64,000 nt of DNA from an uncultured Lachnospiraceae bacterium (GCA_947631505.1 CANRLR010000002.1:62001-126000); one strand, 5' to 3'. Shown: positions 44,931 through 53,668, counted from the stretch's first letter. Numbers and translations are program-made. Notes: a model not told the origin generated them from the sequence alone.

Positions 44931-45818
44931 TTGGAAAAGGTGCTTTTTATTTATAATCCTCACGCAGGAAAAGGAACATTAAAAAATAAATTATCGGATG
45001 TGCTGGAAATTTTTCGCCGTGCAGATTTTGAGGTAACAGTGTTTCCTACCTTGGCACAGGGGGATGCCGTGAAAATTGTAAAGGAGCAGGGAATTCATTA
45101 TGACAGGGTGATTTGTTCCGGCGGTGATGGAACGCTTCACGAGGTGGTACACGGACTGATGGATTTGCCTGTAATGGGAAGACCAAAATGCGGTTATATT
45201 CCTACCGGTACCGTCAATGATTTTGCCACGGGAATCAAATTGCCGAAACGGATATTGAAAGCAGCTGAAATTGCAGTAGGTGATAAGTGTCAGGCATATG
45301 ATGTGGGAGAGATGAATGGAAATTATTTTACCTATATTGTAGCATTTGGTGCGTTTACCTCGGTGTCTTATGAAACACCGCAGGCGATGAAGAATCTTTT
45401 GGGAAGAACTGCTTATCTTCTAGATGGCGTGGCGCGGTTAGATACGATTAAGAGCACCCGTGTGACGGTATGTGTAGATGGAGAACGATGGGAGGAGGAG
45501 TGTATTCTTGGTATGGTGACAAATGCGAAGTCAGTGGGGGGATTTAAACTGTATCGTAAAAAGAAAGTGGCATTGGATGATGGTTTTTTGGATGGAATTT
45601 TTGTTAAGAAACCAAGAAATCCGATTGAGTTAAATCAGGTTATGAGTTTTTTGCTGACGGGAGCAGAAAATGAACAAGTGCATATTATACGTGGAAAAGA
45701 GATTTCAATTGATGCGATGGAAGAGATTGCCTATACTTTAGACGGAGAAAACGGAGGAAAACATAAAAATGTTCTCATCCGTAATCATAAGCAGGCCATT
45801 ACCTATTATCGCGGCTAA
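44931..45818 (+). CDS. Diacylglycerol kinase-family lipid kinase
   Basis: A 295-residue soluble DAGK_cat/YegS-like kinase: FIYNPHAGKGTLKNKL, VICSGGDGTLHEVVHGL (nucleotide-binding GGDGT) and IPTGTVNDFATGIKLP. In B. subtilis the DgkB homologue recycles diacylglycerol into phosphatidic acid. It may feed the phospholipid synthesis encoded at 33-36 kb. The start is TTG after GGGAGG. It converges with tyrA with a four-base overlap of stops. Confidence 0.86.
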   Translation: MEKVLFIYNPHAGKGTLKNKLSDVLEIFRRADFEVTVFPTLAQGDAVKIVKEQGIHYDRVICSGGDGTLHEVVHGLMDLPVMGRPKCGYIPTGTVNDFATGIKLPKRILKAAEIAVGDKCQAYDVGEMNGNYFTYIVAFGAFTSVSYETPQAMKNLLGRTAYLLDGVARLDTIKSTRVTVCVDGERWEEECILGMVTNAKSVGGFKLYRKKKVALDDGFLDGIFVKKPRNPIELNQVMSFLLTGAENEQVHIIRGKEISIDAMEEIAYTLDGENGGKHKNVLIRNHKQAITYYRG

Positions 45819-46918
45819 TCCCTTTTGACAATATCGTAGTGGTTCAGTTCTAAAAGATGTGCGGATTGTTCCGCATCTTCTTCGTTGTACAATTCAATCT
45901 TGAGAACACCATCGGCAAATTCACGATTGTGGATAATGCCGATATTTTTTATGCTGATGCTGTGAACCGATAAAATGGTTGCAATCGTCGCAATGGCTCC
46001 GGCACGGTCATCAATATTGACATATACTTCATAAGAACGTGCAATAACGCTGCTCTTTTTAGTGGGAATTGAGCTGCGGTATTCTCCGGCATTTTGAAAG
46101 GAGTGATAGATGTCAGACTTTTTTTCTGCGGCAATGAAACGGCGGAACTCTTGAATCAGATTTTCAAAATAGGACAGGAAATATTCAATGCTTTCCCTGT
46201 TTGCAATACAAATGTCCTGCCACATGGCAGGTGAAGAGGAGGCGATACGTGTTATATCTTTAAATCCTCCTGCGGCAAAGGATTTCATGTTTTCTTCTTT
46301 GTTATCATTTTGACGAACCATATTTACAAGGGAAACGGCAATGATATGGGGAACATGACTGATGGCAGCAGTGATTTTATCATGTTCATCCGGTGGGAGG
46401 ACAACGCAGTCCGCCCCAGTCATAAGTACCAGTTCTTTTAATAAATCAATATCTTCCTGCCTGTTCTCCTCTGTTGGAGTAAGCAGATAATAAGCATTTT
46501 CTAATAGAATATCGGTGGAATTGGCATAACCGGTTTTTTCTGAACCTGCCATGGGGTGTCCGCCAAGAAATTGGTTTCCAAGACCTAAGTCTTTGGCAGC
46601 CTGACAAATATTATTTTTTACGCTTCCTACGTCTGTTATAATACAGTGAGGGGAAATGAGATTTTTTAAAATAGGAAGAAATTCCACATTCTTTAATACT
46701 GGTGCACACAAAAAAATGATATCACAAGTGCAAAAATTCTGGTCGATCTCGTAGTGAAGGGAATCAATGATGCCCTCCCGAAGACCCTCGTCCAAATCGG
46801 GATTCTGTCTTCTGGTATAGACCCGAACGGTAATATCTGCTTCTTTTTTTCTCAATGCACGGGCAATGGAACCTCCAATGAGTCCAAAACCAATAAAACC
46901 CAACTCTAAATGTCTCAC
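45815..46918 (-). CDS. tyrA: Prephenate dehydrogenase with C-terminal ACT domain
   Basis: A 367-residue TyrA: NAD-binding GFGLIGGSIARALRKK, the catalytic SHVPHIIAVSLV region and GFKDITRIASSSPAMWQDI. The ACT domain (about 295-365, YEVYVNIDDRAGAIATIATIL) probably senses tyrosine. It converts prephenate to 4-hydroxyphenylpyruvate. The gene stands alone, not in an aromatic amino acid operon. Confidence 0.93.
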   Translation of the reverse strand: MRHLELGFIGFGLIGGSIARALRKKEADITVRVYTRRQNPDLDEGLREGIIDSLHYEIDQNFCTCDIIFLCAPVLKNVEFLPILKNLISPHCIITDVGSVKNNICQAAKDLGLGNQFLGGHPMAGSEKTGYANSTDILLENAYYLLTPTEENRQEDIDLLKELVLMTGADCVVLPPDEHDKITAAISHVPHIIAVSLVNMVRQNDNKEENMKSFAAGGFKDITRIASSSPAMWQDICIANRESIEYFLSYFENLIQEFRRFIAAEKKSDIYHSFQNAGEYRSSIPTKKSSVIARSYEVYVNIDDRAGAIATIATILSVHSISIKNIGIIHNREFADGVLKIELYNEEDAEQSAHLLELNHYDIVKRD

Positions 46919-47042
46919 GGTAAACCTCCTGTAAACGCTGTAATCTATGTATCAGTGTATCACTTTTGAGTATGAAATACAATGGAAATGTGCTATACTA
47001 AGGAACAAGGTGGCAGATAGAAAGAGGAAAGAAGGGACAAAA

Positions 47043-48527
47043 ATGGCAATATTATCGGAATTAGAACCGAAAGCGGTATTTCACTATTTTGAAGAGATAT
47101 GCAGCATCCCTCATGGTTCCGGAAACACAGAGGAACTCAGTGATTATTGTGTAAGATGGGCACAGAAGAGAGGGCTGAAATTTCGTCAGGATGAAAAGGG
47201 AAATGTTATCATATGGAAACCGGGAACCATGGGACTTGAAAACTCCGAGCCGGTTATGATTCAGGGACATCTGGATATGGTCTGTGAAAAAGAAGAGGGA
47301 TATGAAATAGCGTTTGACAGACAGGGATTAACATTGGAGTTAAAGGGTAATATAATATCTGCAAAAGGTACGACGCTAGGAGGAGATGATGGTATTGCCA
47401 TAGCATATGGTCTTGCTCTTCTCGAAGCCGAAGATATTCCTCATCCACCATTGGAAGTGGTGTTTACAGTCGATGAAGAGATTGGGATGCTGGGGGCGGA
47501 TGCCTTCGTGTGTTCCGATATACAATCCAAAAAAATGTTAAATCTTGATTCAGAAGAGGAGGGCTATTTGCTGGCAGGCTGTGCCGGTGGTGTTTCCGTA
47601 ACAGCACAGTTCCCGGTGAAGGAAGTCAGAAAGAAAGGATTGCCGGTTATTCTTTCTATAGCAGGACTGCAAGGCGGTCATTCCGGTATGGAAATTGATA
47701 AAGGGAGGGGGAATGCCTGCCAGCTGTTGGGGAGAATATTATATGAATTAAATCAAAAATTAATAATTTTTATTTCACGGATAGACGGCGGGTTGAAAGA
47801 TAATGCGATTCCAAGAGAGGCAAAAGCGGAGATTTTGTTGGAGAACAGTGAAGATTTATCACTCTTGCGGGAAGAAATAGAAACAATGAAGAAAATTCTG
47901 CAACATGAGTTTCATGCCACTGACAGAGGAATACAGATTTTATGGGAAGTAGATAAAACCAATTTCGGTGAGAAAAATTTTGCCATGGAAGAGAGAGAAG
48001 TGTGGGAAGAGGATTCAAAGAGCCGTGTGATAACAGCTTTATACTGCCTGCCGGGGGGAGTTCAGACAATGAACCATGAAATGGAGAAGTTAGTACAGAC
48101 ATCATTAAATCTAGGTATAATGTCGACGAAGAAAGGAGAAGTTTCTTTTACTTTTTCTGTACGCAGCAGTGTTGAAACCGAAAAGAAAGAATTAGTGAAT
48201 CGTATCCGTTGTCTGACTGAATTTGCTGGTGGAACGATATCTCTTATCGGAGATTATCCGGCATGGGAATATCGGAATGATTCTCCGCTGCGGCAGATTA
48301 TGGTAAAGAAGTATGAGGAATTGTATGGGAAAAGACCGGTAATACAAGTGATTCATGCAGGGGTGGAGTGCGGTTTGTTCGCTGGGAAAATACCGGAGTT
48401 AGATTGTGTATCCTTTGGCCCGGACATGAAAGACATTCATACTCCGAAGGAATCCATGGATGCGGAGAGTGTAAAAAGAACATGGGAGTATTTACTGGCA
48501 GTGTTACAGGAATTGGGCCGCAATTGA
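47043..48527 (+). CDS. pepD: Aminoacyl-histidine dipeptidase (beta-Ala-His dipeptidase)
   Basis: A 494-residue M20-family zinc peptidase: ICSIPHGSGNTEELSDY, MIQGHLDMVCEK (zinc His and Asp), GTTLGGDDGIAIAYGLAL, FTVDEEIGMLGA (Glu pair) and GGLKDNAIPREA. It cleaves Xaa-His and other dipeptides in the cytosol. The start is fixed by GAAGGG; the earlier in-frame methionine lacks a ribosome site. Confidence 0.92.
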   Translation: MAILSELEPKAVFHYFEEICSIPHGSGNTEELSDYCVRWAQKRGLKFRQDEKGNVIIWKPGTMGLENSEPVMIQGHLDMVCEKEEGYEIAFDRQGLTLELKGNIISAKGTTLGGDDGIAIAYGLALLEAEDIPHPPLEVVFTVDEEIGMLGADAFVCSDIQSKKMLNLDSEEEGYLLAGCAGGVSVTAQFPVKEVRKKGLPVILSIAGLQGGHSGMEIDKGRGNACQLLGRILYELNQKLIIFISRIDGGLKDNAIPREAKAEILLENSEDLSLLREEIETMKKILQHEFHATDRGIQILWEVDKTNFGEKNFAMEEREVWEEDSKSRVITALYCLPGGVQTMNHEMEKLVQTSLNLGIMSTKKGEVSFTFSVRSSVETEKKELVNRIRCLTEFAGGTISLIGDYPAWEYRNDSPLRQIMVKKYEELYGKRPVIQVIHAGVECGLFAGKIPELDCVSFGPDMKDIHTPKESMDAESVKRTWEYLLAVLQELGRN

Positions 48528-48593
48528 ATTAACGCAGATCGTGTAAATAGTAATACAAGAGCTTCTCCGTTCACAATAGCAACAGCGGGTTGC

Positions 48594-48622
48594 TTGTTAA
48601 TATGAGGTGGCAGTGATACAAT
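48594..48622 (+). promoter_or_regulatory. Promoter of the XRE-zinc ribbon gene
   Basis: TTGTTA, 17 bases, TACAAT, 42 bases before the start codon. Confidence 0.6.
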
Positions 48623-48663
48623 ATCTGTGAAGGTGATAGTGATGCTTCGGAAGGAGGATTTAT

Positions 48664-49113
48664 ATGAAAACGAAGGAGATTATTTTTGAACTACGCATGA
48701 AAAATGAATTATCTCAGGATGAACTCGCTGAGAAAGTCTGTGTTACCCGTCAGGCTGTCTCGCGTTGGGAAACAGGGGAGACCATACCAAATACAGAAAC
48801 ATTGAAACTACTATCTAAGTTATTCGATGTTTCCATCAATACTCTTTTGGGTTCTCCAAGACGCTTGATCTGCCAATGCTGTGGCATGCCGCTTGATGAT
48901 TCTTCCATTAGTAAGGAGACGGACGGCACATTCAATGAAGAATATTGCAAGTGGTGCTATTCAGATGGGAAATTCATCTATACAAGTCTTGAGGAATTGG
49001 TGGAATTTCTTGTCGGGCATACGTCCAATGAGGACTGGCCGCCAGAGCAGGCACGAGCCTATTATGAGGAACAATTACCAAAACTGAATTATTGGAAACA
49101 GCAGGGGAAATGA
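48664..49113 (+). CDS. XRE-family HTH regulator with C-terminal zinc ribbon
   Basis: A 149-residue protein: an HTH_3 domain (residues about 6-60, SQDELAEKVCVTRQAVSRWE) then a putative zinc ribbon (ICQCCGMPLDD ... EEYCKWCYSDG, four Cys) and a helical tail (GHTSNEDWPPEQARAYYEEQ). This HTH-zinc ribbon combination is common in Firmicutes; function is unknown. Strong AAGGAGG upstream. A 34-residue frame overlaps its stop codon. Confidence 0.82.
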   Translation: MKTKEIIFELRMKNELSQDELAEKVCVTRQAVSRWETGETIPNTETLKLLSKLFDVSINTLLGSPRRLICQCCGMPLDDSSISKETDGTFNEEYCKWCYSDGKFIYTSLEELVEFLVGHTSNEDWPPEQARAYYEEQLPKLNYWKQQGK

Positions 49114-49214
49114 GCTTTGGAAATAGGCATCGTTTTTCAAAAAGTGCAAAGATTGAGAAGAAATTTGAATGGGCGGACGATGCGTACCATTTCTTAGAGG
49201 AGCATTTTACATAG
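49110..49214 (+). CDS. Possible 34-residue peptide coupled to the XRE gene
   Basis: The frame starts in an ATGA overlap with the preceding stop and reads MSFGNRHRFSKSAKIEK then FEWADDAYHFLEEHFT. GGGG immediately upstream could act as ribosome site. No family is recognised; it may be the remnant of a longer gene. Confidence 0.3.
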   Translation: MSFGNRHRFSKSAKIEKKFEWADDAYHFLEEHFT

Positions 49215-49277
49215 GATAAGATAATTGAGATAAGAAAAAGCTGTAGATGTAATGATGGAAAGTCGATTGCAAACAAG

Positions 49278-49595
49278 ATGGCTAAATATCGGAACAAATC
49301 CAATAATAAACGTGAGTTTGTCGATTTATTTAATCAAAATGAATCATTCGCATGTTTGGAATACATTTCGGAAAATAGTATTTTGTTTTGTTATCCTCAA
49401 TGCTATTGCACCCTCGGTAAAGCCGAAGGGATATTTGGTGCGATTCCTACATTAAAATATTTTGATTTGTTTCTGTGTGAAATACGGGAAATTAAAAAAA
49501 CGCTTGACACAGACAAAATTAAAAAAACAGTTGAAATTTTACGAGCGTATGATAGTATAATTGTAGGCCGTAGGGAGGCAAGGGTAATGCCTTAA
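49278..49595 (+). CDS. Hypothetical protein, possibly a gene remnant
   Basis: A 105-residue product (MAKYRNKSNNKREFVDLF ... DSIIVGRREARVMP). The frame stays open upstream to 49215 without a start or a ribosome site, so this may be the remaining part of a longer gene. A partly identical segment lies at 52236-52300. A terminator follows at 49620. No family recognised. Confidence 0.4.
   Translation: MAKYRNKSNNKREFVDLFNQNESFACLEYISENSILFCYPQCYCTLGKAEGIFGAIPTLKYFDLFLCEIREIKKTLDTDKIKKTVEILRAYDSIIVGRREARVMP
49464..49516 (+). repeat. Segment repeated at 52236-52300 (first copy)
   Basis: The first 37 bases match the second copy at all but two positions, and CGCTTGACACA follows in both. In this copy the segment encodes DLFLCEIREIKK inside the hypothetical gene. 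Confidence 0.7.
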
Positions 49596-49619
49596 TCCAA
49601 ATATCCCATTAGCGGGATT

Positions 49620-49647
49620 AAGAATGGTATATCCATTCTTTTTTTTG
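49620..49647 (+). terminator. Intrinsic terminator
   Basis: AAGAATGG and CCATTCTT form an 8-bp stem around TATAT, followed by a TTTTTT run. Confidence 0.75.
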
Positions 49648-49664
49648 CCTAAAGGAGTGATAGC

Positions 49665-49757
49665 ATGGCAAATACAGAAATGCCTGTTTCGCTGGAAGAA
49701 CAGGTTAATTTAATGAAGAAATATGTATCGTTCAGACAGTGTGCAAAAATGCGATAA
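49665..49757 (+). CDS. Short frame with good ribosome site, probably a truncated gene
   Basis: A 30-residue product (MANTEMPVSLEEQVNLMKKY...). AAAGGAG precedes the start. The composition resembles the N-terminus of a longer protein that is cut off after about 30 residues. It runs into the NUDIX gene region. Confidence 0.35.
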   Translation: MANTEMPVSLEEQVNLMKKYVSFRQCAKMR

Positions 49758-49774
49758 ATTCGGAGGTGGACAAA

Positions 49775-50260
49775 GTGTACGATTGCGGATTTACAAAAGG
49801 AAATCATAGATTTAGATTTCGTACCGGTGGAATTATTATAAAAGATAATAAGATGCTGTTTGTAAAATGTAACATAGGAAATTATTATTATATGATTGGC
49901 GGTGCAGTGCAACTGGGCGAAACCAGTGAACAGTGCATTGAAAGAGAGATATTTGAAGAAGCAGGGCTACAGGTGAAGGCAGATCGCCTTGCTGTTGTGT
50001 GTGAAAATTTTTTTAAAGGAGTAGGTGGAGCAATTGACGGATTTGATTGCCATACAATGGAATTTTATTATCTGATGAAAATACAGGAAGATGGTGTGGA
50101 TATCAATAAAAATGAAACGGATGAAGGGGAAGAATTAGTCTGGATACCGATTGATGAAATTCCTGATAGTGATATAAAGCCGTCATTTATGAAGCAATAT
50201 ATAAATGAGATTGTTAATGGGGATAAGATAATACATATTATTTGGGAGAAGGACCGATAG
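49775..50260 (+). CDS. NUDIX hydrolase
   Basis: A 161-residue NUDIX protein: the Nudix box is GGAVQLGETSEQCIEREIFEEAGLQ, close to the GX5EX7REUXEEXGU rule. It follows an RFRTGGIIIKDNKMLFVKC strand. The start is GTG with GGAGGT eight bases upstream; an earlier GTG at 49739 would overlap the preceding short frame. Substrate is unknown; such small NUDIX proteins are often gained in accessory islands. Confidence 0.85.
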   Translation: MYDCGFTKGNHRFRFRTGGIIIKDNKMLFVKCNIGNYYYMIGGAVQLGETSEQCIEREIFEEAGLQVKADRLAVVCENFFKGVGGAIDGFDCHTMEFYYLMKIQEDGVDINKNETDEGEELVWIPIDEIPDSDIKPSFMKQYINEIVNGDKIIHIIWEKDR

Positions 50261-50270
50261 CGATGCTGTT

Positions 50271-50330
50271 ATGAGTAAAATGAGATTTTGGATGTTTATG
50301 TCACTACCATTATTAGTACTGAATAAATAA
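50271..50330 (+). other. 19-codon frame between NUDIX and GNAT genes
   Basis: The product would be MSKMRFWMFMSLPLLVLNK, basic and then hydrophobic, like the N-terminus of a longer membrane protein that has been lost. No clear ribosome site. Probably a remnant. Confidence 0.25.
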
Positions 50331-50344
50331 CAGGAGAATGTTTT

Positions 50345-50758
50345 ATGGAATATCGTGGAAATTGTTTGAATCTTGATGATTACAGTTCTTTAAGGGAATC
50401 CGTAGGCTGGAAGAATTACTCAAAGGAACAAGCATCTGCGTCCATAGGCAATAGTATATATGATGTTACAGTTGTGGAAGATGATACAGCTATTGCTATG
50501 GGGCGATTAATAGGAGACGGATTATATTACTTAATTGTTGATGCTGTTGTAAGACCGGAGTTTCAGGGAAAGGGTATAGGAAGCAGGATAATAGATATGC
50601 TTTTGGAATATGTCGATAGTAAGTTGCCGGAAGGTGGAAGAGCCAGTGTACAATTAATATCTGAAAAAGGAAAAGAAGAGTTTTACATTAGAAAAGGATT
50701 TAAAATCATTCCACACGAATTTTGTGGTTCGGGTATGAGGAAAGTTGTTAGAAAGTAA
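50345..50758 (+). CDS. GNAT-family N-acetyltransferase
   Basis: A 137-residue acetyltransferase of the small YitI/PhnO-like type: AIAMGRLIGDGLYYLIVDAVVRPEFQGKGIGSRII contains the acetyl-CoA loop (QGKGIG), and EEFYIRKGFKIIP is the usual C-terminal motif. Substrate unknown. CAGGAGAATG precedes the start. Confidence 0.85.
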   Translation: MEYRGNCLNLDDYSSLRESVGWKNYSKEQASASIGNSIYDVTVVEDDTAIAMGRLIGDGLYYLIVDAVVRPEFQGKGIGSRIIDMLLEYVDSKLPEGGRASVQLISEKGKEEFYIRKGFKIIPHEFCGSGMRKVVRK

Positions 50759-50838
50759 ACATAATATCCCAAAGAGGCTGAAAATTATACAAAAGGGGAA
50801 CAAATAATGAAATTATTAGAAGAAAGAAGGTTATCGCT

Positions 50839-51696
50839 ATGAATAAACAAATTGTAGTTGGGAAGAAAGAAAGCAAAATGAAAAAATATATGTTACCGAT
50901 TATTATGTTGACAATATTTGAAATCATAGCAGTTACTTTGTGGTTGACAATGGATAATTTGTTTTACCTGTTCAATTTCAGTTATATTGGAATCTCAATA
51001 TCTCTTGGAGTATTTCTGTTTATTAAAAAGTATAAGTATGCTCGCCGTATTACACAGTTTCTGGTTGGATTATACATGCTGGTATATTTGGGGTTAATCA
51101 GCAATGAAAATATGCAGATTGAGGGATTCTGGTATTATCTTTTTACAGGTGTATTTGAAGCTGCAACCATTCATTATGCGGTTGCAAAAATTTTTGGACC
51201 TTTACTTTTTGGCAGAGGCTGGTGCGGTTATGCCTGTTGGACAGCAATGGTACTTGATTTCCTACCATATAAATTTCCTGAAACACCAAGAAAAAAGATT
51301 GGATGGATAAGGTATCTTACGTTCGCAACTTCGCTTGTATTTGTTTCAGCATTGTTTCTTGCACAGGTTGGTAACTTTGAAAAAATCATGTTTTGGGCGT
51401 TTATTATAGGAAATGTATTGTATTATACTGTCGGGATTATATTGGCATTTGCTTTTAAGGATAATCGTGCATTTTGCAAATACATATGTCCAATTACCGT
51501 ATTTTTGAAACCTATGAGTTATTTTTCGCTATTACGAATTAAATGTGATAAAAGCAAATGCATATCTTGCGGGAAATGCAAAAAAGTATGTCCGATGGAA
51601 GTAGATGTTACAGATAATTCCAGAAAACGAAAAAATGGCACAGAATGTATTTTTTGTTTTGAGTGTGTTAAGAATTGTCCAAAGGATGCATTGTAA
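50839..51696 (+). CDS. NapH/YccM-like membrane protein with two 4Fe-4S clusters
   Basis: A 285-residue protein with about five membrane helices, the Fer4_5 motifs GRGWCGYACWTAMVLD and FCKYICPI, and a C-terminal ferredoxin domain with CDKSKCISCGKCKKVCPMEV and CIFCFECVKNCP (two 4Fe-4S sites). NapH/MauN-type proteins pass electrons across the membrane; partners are unknown here. It is followed by an SDR gene fragment. Confidence 0.85.
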   Translation: MNKQIVVGKKESKMKKYMLPIIMLTIFEIIAVTLWLTMDNLFYLFNFSYIGISISLGVFLFIKKYKYARRITQFLVGLYMLVYLGLISNENMQIEGFWYYLFTGVFEAATIHYAVAKIFGPLLFGRGWCGYACWTAMVLDFLPYKFPETPRKKIGWIRYLTFATSLVFVSALFLAQVGNFEKIMFWAFIIGNVLYYTVGIILAFAFKDNRAFCKYICPITVFLKPMSYFSLLRIKCDKSKCISCGKCKKVCPMEVDVTDNSRKRKNGTECIFCFECVKNCPKDAL

Positions 51697-51716
51697 ATTG
51701 GCAGGAGGAGCTTACA

Positions 51717-52028
51717 TGAAAAAAATAGCAATTATAACAGGCGCCGCCGGCGGAATAGGACAGATATTTGTTCGTGAACTAAAGGAACCACTTGATGAAA
51801 TATGGGTTATTGGAAGAAATGGAGAGCGGCTCCATGCACTGAAAAAAGAGTTTGGAGAAAAAATAGTACCGCTATGTAAAGACTTAACAGTAGAAGCAGA
51901 TGTATTGTCTATTTTTTTTCAAGGTACAAATGGCAGAAAAATCTGCCGAAAAAACTAACATTCAGCATTTGTGCTTAATGAAATTGTCTGTAGAAGAAAC
52001 AAAAAATATAATAGAATCTGCAAAGTAA
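51717..52028 (+). pseudogene. Truncated short-chain dehydrogenase (SDR)
   Basis: The first 70 residues match an SDR: MKKIAIITGAAGGIGQIFVREL (the TGxxxGIG motif), then WVIGRNGERLHALKKEFGEK and DLTVEADV. The frame then runs into an unrelated-looking end (FFQGTNGRKICRKN, stop at 51958). A second frame at 51930-52028 reads AEKSAEKTNIQHLCLMKL, perhaps the gene's real 3' end after an internal deletion. All catalytic residues (Ser-Tyr-Lys) are missing. Confidence 0.75.
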
Positions 52029-52154
52029 ATTGGTTGTTCGATAATAGTTACCAGATAACAATGTTTTTAGGGAAGAAGGTTTGTGTCTGGTAAAGTAGGC
52101 ACAACTGTAATTGCGCAGTATTCACACAGAAACAAAACAATGAAAACAGTATTT

Positions 52155-52210
52155 CAATTGCGTCGCTAAGAGGTGCGCGTGGTCGGTGCACCCTTAGTGC
52201 TACGTAATTG
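52155..52210. repeat. Long imperfect palindrome
   Basis: CAATTGCGTCGC-TAAG and CTTAGTGCTACGTAATTG are imperfect inverses, with GGTGC/GCACC closing the inner hairpin. The fold has mismatches and a short loop. Function unknown. Confidence 0.5.
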
Positions 52211-52235
52211 ATTAAGCGAGAGCGGCTGTTCGAGT

Positions 52236-52300
52236 GATTTGTTTCTGCGTGAAGTACGGGAAATTAAAAAAAGTGCCAACGTACGCTTGACACAAACTAA
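52236..52300 (+). repeat. Segment repeated from 49464-49516 (second copy, decayed)
   Basis: It encodes DLFLREVREIKK in the frame that corresponds to the first copy but carries an 11-base insertion after the A-run and ends soon after. No start is visible. Confidence 0.7.
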
Positions 52301-52314
52301 AAACTGGAACCATT

Positions 52315-52343
52315 TGATTTGCTGCATATAATATGTTAAAATA
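52315..52343 (+). promoter_or_regulatory. Promoter upstream of the lipoprotein gene
   Basis: TTGATT, 17 bases, TAAAAT, about 108 bases before the start codon at 52452. Confidence 0.6.
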
Positions 52344-52451
52344 ATGTGTAGAAAGGACGGCATAATATGAATTAGGATTTCAAAAAAGAATGCCCCCAAT
52401 AACGTAGAAATATGACTAAGAACTACTGTAATATCGAAAGGAGGTTCACGA

Positions 52452-53186
52452 ATGAAAAAATCACATATATACATGCTCTTTTTGTCATTTGCCGTTTGTT
52501 TTTCGTTGACTGCCTGCTCATCAAAAAGCAGTCAGTCCACAAAGGAAAATAGTCCGTCAAATAGTGTAACGGCTGCTAGTATACAGAAAACAGAGGAATC
52601 GGATGAATTAAGTGAGCGGTTAAAACAGTACAAGGCTTTCCTGCAGGAGGAAATCAGCTCAGAAACGAAATCAGATGGTTCCTTGTTTTTGAGAGACTTT
52701 TGTAACATAGCTGTTCCAGAGAAGGCAGGAGCTGAAATTAGTTATGCCTTGTTTGATATGACAGGTGATGGACTGCCTGAACTGCATGTATTGACAGATA
52801 TTTCCTATTCTGTTCATACGATTCAGGACAATCAACTGGTTACATGGTATGAGGGAGACCGGCATTGCAGACCACTGAATAACGGGGTTATCCTTGAGAA
52901 AGTAGAATCGACCGGTATCCATTATGGGTATTATTTTCTTGACGATAAGGGAGAGATGTATTTGTGTGTTGGATTTTCATGCCCTCCAAAAGGTGCCAAA
53001 AAAGGGATAGATAAATACTATTTTGGTACTGGTGGTGCTGATGCACCTGATGATTATGATGATATTGAAGTATCGAAAAAAAAGTGGAAAGAATTGACAA
53101 AGCCATTTTTAGCAATGAGTTCGGATAAGATTATTTGGAAGCATATTACGGATTTGCTATTTATAGAGAAGGAGAATGTATGGTAG
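52452..53186 (+). CDS. Lipoprotein with EF-hand-like DxxGDG motif
   Basis: A 244-residue lipoprotein: signal peptide with lipobox LTAC (lipidated Cys 22), a Ser/Thr-rich spacer, and a C-terminal region with DMTGDGLPELHVL, an EF-hand or FG-GAP type calcium-binding loop common in Clostridia lipoproteins. Strong AAAGGAGG. The GNAT gene downstream overlaps its 3' end. Function unknown. Confidence 0.75.
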   Translation: MKKSHIYMLFLSFAVCFSLTACSSKSSQSTKENSPSNSVTAASIQKTEESDELSERLKQYKAFLQEEISSETKSDGSLFLRDFCNIAVPEKAGAEISYALFDMTGDGLPELHVLTDISYSVHTIQDNQLVTWYEGDRHCRPLNNGVILEKVESTGIHYGYYFLDDKGEMYLCVGFSCPPKGAKKGIDKYYFGTGGADAPDDYDDIEVSKKKWKELTKPFLAMSSDKIIWKHITDLLFIEKENVW

Positions 53187-53632
53187 AGATTTACTCAATG
53201 ACGCAGGGGCATTATTATTGGAATGAAACCCTTACACTGGCTGCAAAATGCTCATGGAAAGCGGGTCCTTATTTGGCTGAAAAAATGAAGAATAATGAAT
53301 TTGCTGAATGGGAAAGAGTGTTTGCTGCTTGTGTCGATGGAAAAGTGGAAGGATTTTGTACATTGACCGAAAAGGACGAGCTGCCTTCAAAGTATGAATT
53401 CACTCCATTCATTGGGTTCGTTTTTGTTGATGAACAATATCGTGGCAAAAGATTGTCGGAATGGATGATTAAAAGCGCAATTTCCTATGCGCATGCGTTG
53501 GGATATGAAAAAATATATATAATGAGCGGAGAAATTGGTTTCTATGAAAAATATGGTTTTACGAAACTGGGAAATTATGAAACTGTATATGGCTCAATCG
53601 ACCAGCTTTTTGTTAAGCCAACTCTGTTGTAA
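53180..53632 (+). CDS. GNAT-family N-acetyltransferase
   Basis: A 150-residue acetyltransferase with VFVDEQYRGKRLSEWMIK (acetyl-CoA loop with a variant RGKRLS), GYEKIYIMSGEIGFYEKYGFTKLG at the C-terminus. The start overlaps the lipoprotein stop by seven bases; GGAG is six bases upstream. Substrate unknown. Confidence 0.83.
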   Translation: MVEIYSMTQGHYYWNETLTLAAKCSWKAGPYLAEKMKNNEFAEWERVFAACVDGKVEGFCTLTEKDELPSKYEFTPFIGFVFVDEQYRGKRLSEWMIKSAISYAHALGYEKIYIMSGEIGFYEKYGFTKLGNYETVYGSIDQLFVKPTLL

Positions 53633-53668
53633 GATAAATTTCGGTTTGTCTTTGACATGAGCGAGCAG

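Larger units (their letters stand above)
51959..52451. other. 493-bp stretch with remnants and hairpins
   Basis: It holds the SDR tail, an imperfect palindrome at 52155-52210, the second copy of the repeated segment at 52236-52300 and a promoter at 52315. No intact gene is seen. Confidence 0.6.

Noticed and set aside
50806-50841. An 11-codon frame (MKLLEERRLSL) overlapping the NapH-like start codon
   Set aside because: It has a fair ribosome site and resembles the first residues of xanthine phosphoribosyltransferase, but is too short to judge; it may be a leader peptide or chance.
52166-52474. A 102-codon minus-strand frame in the gene-poor gap
   Set aside because: It has no ribosome site, its product has no recognised motif, and it is antisense to the promoter and repeat remnants.
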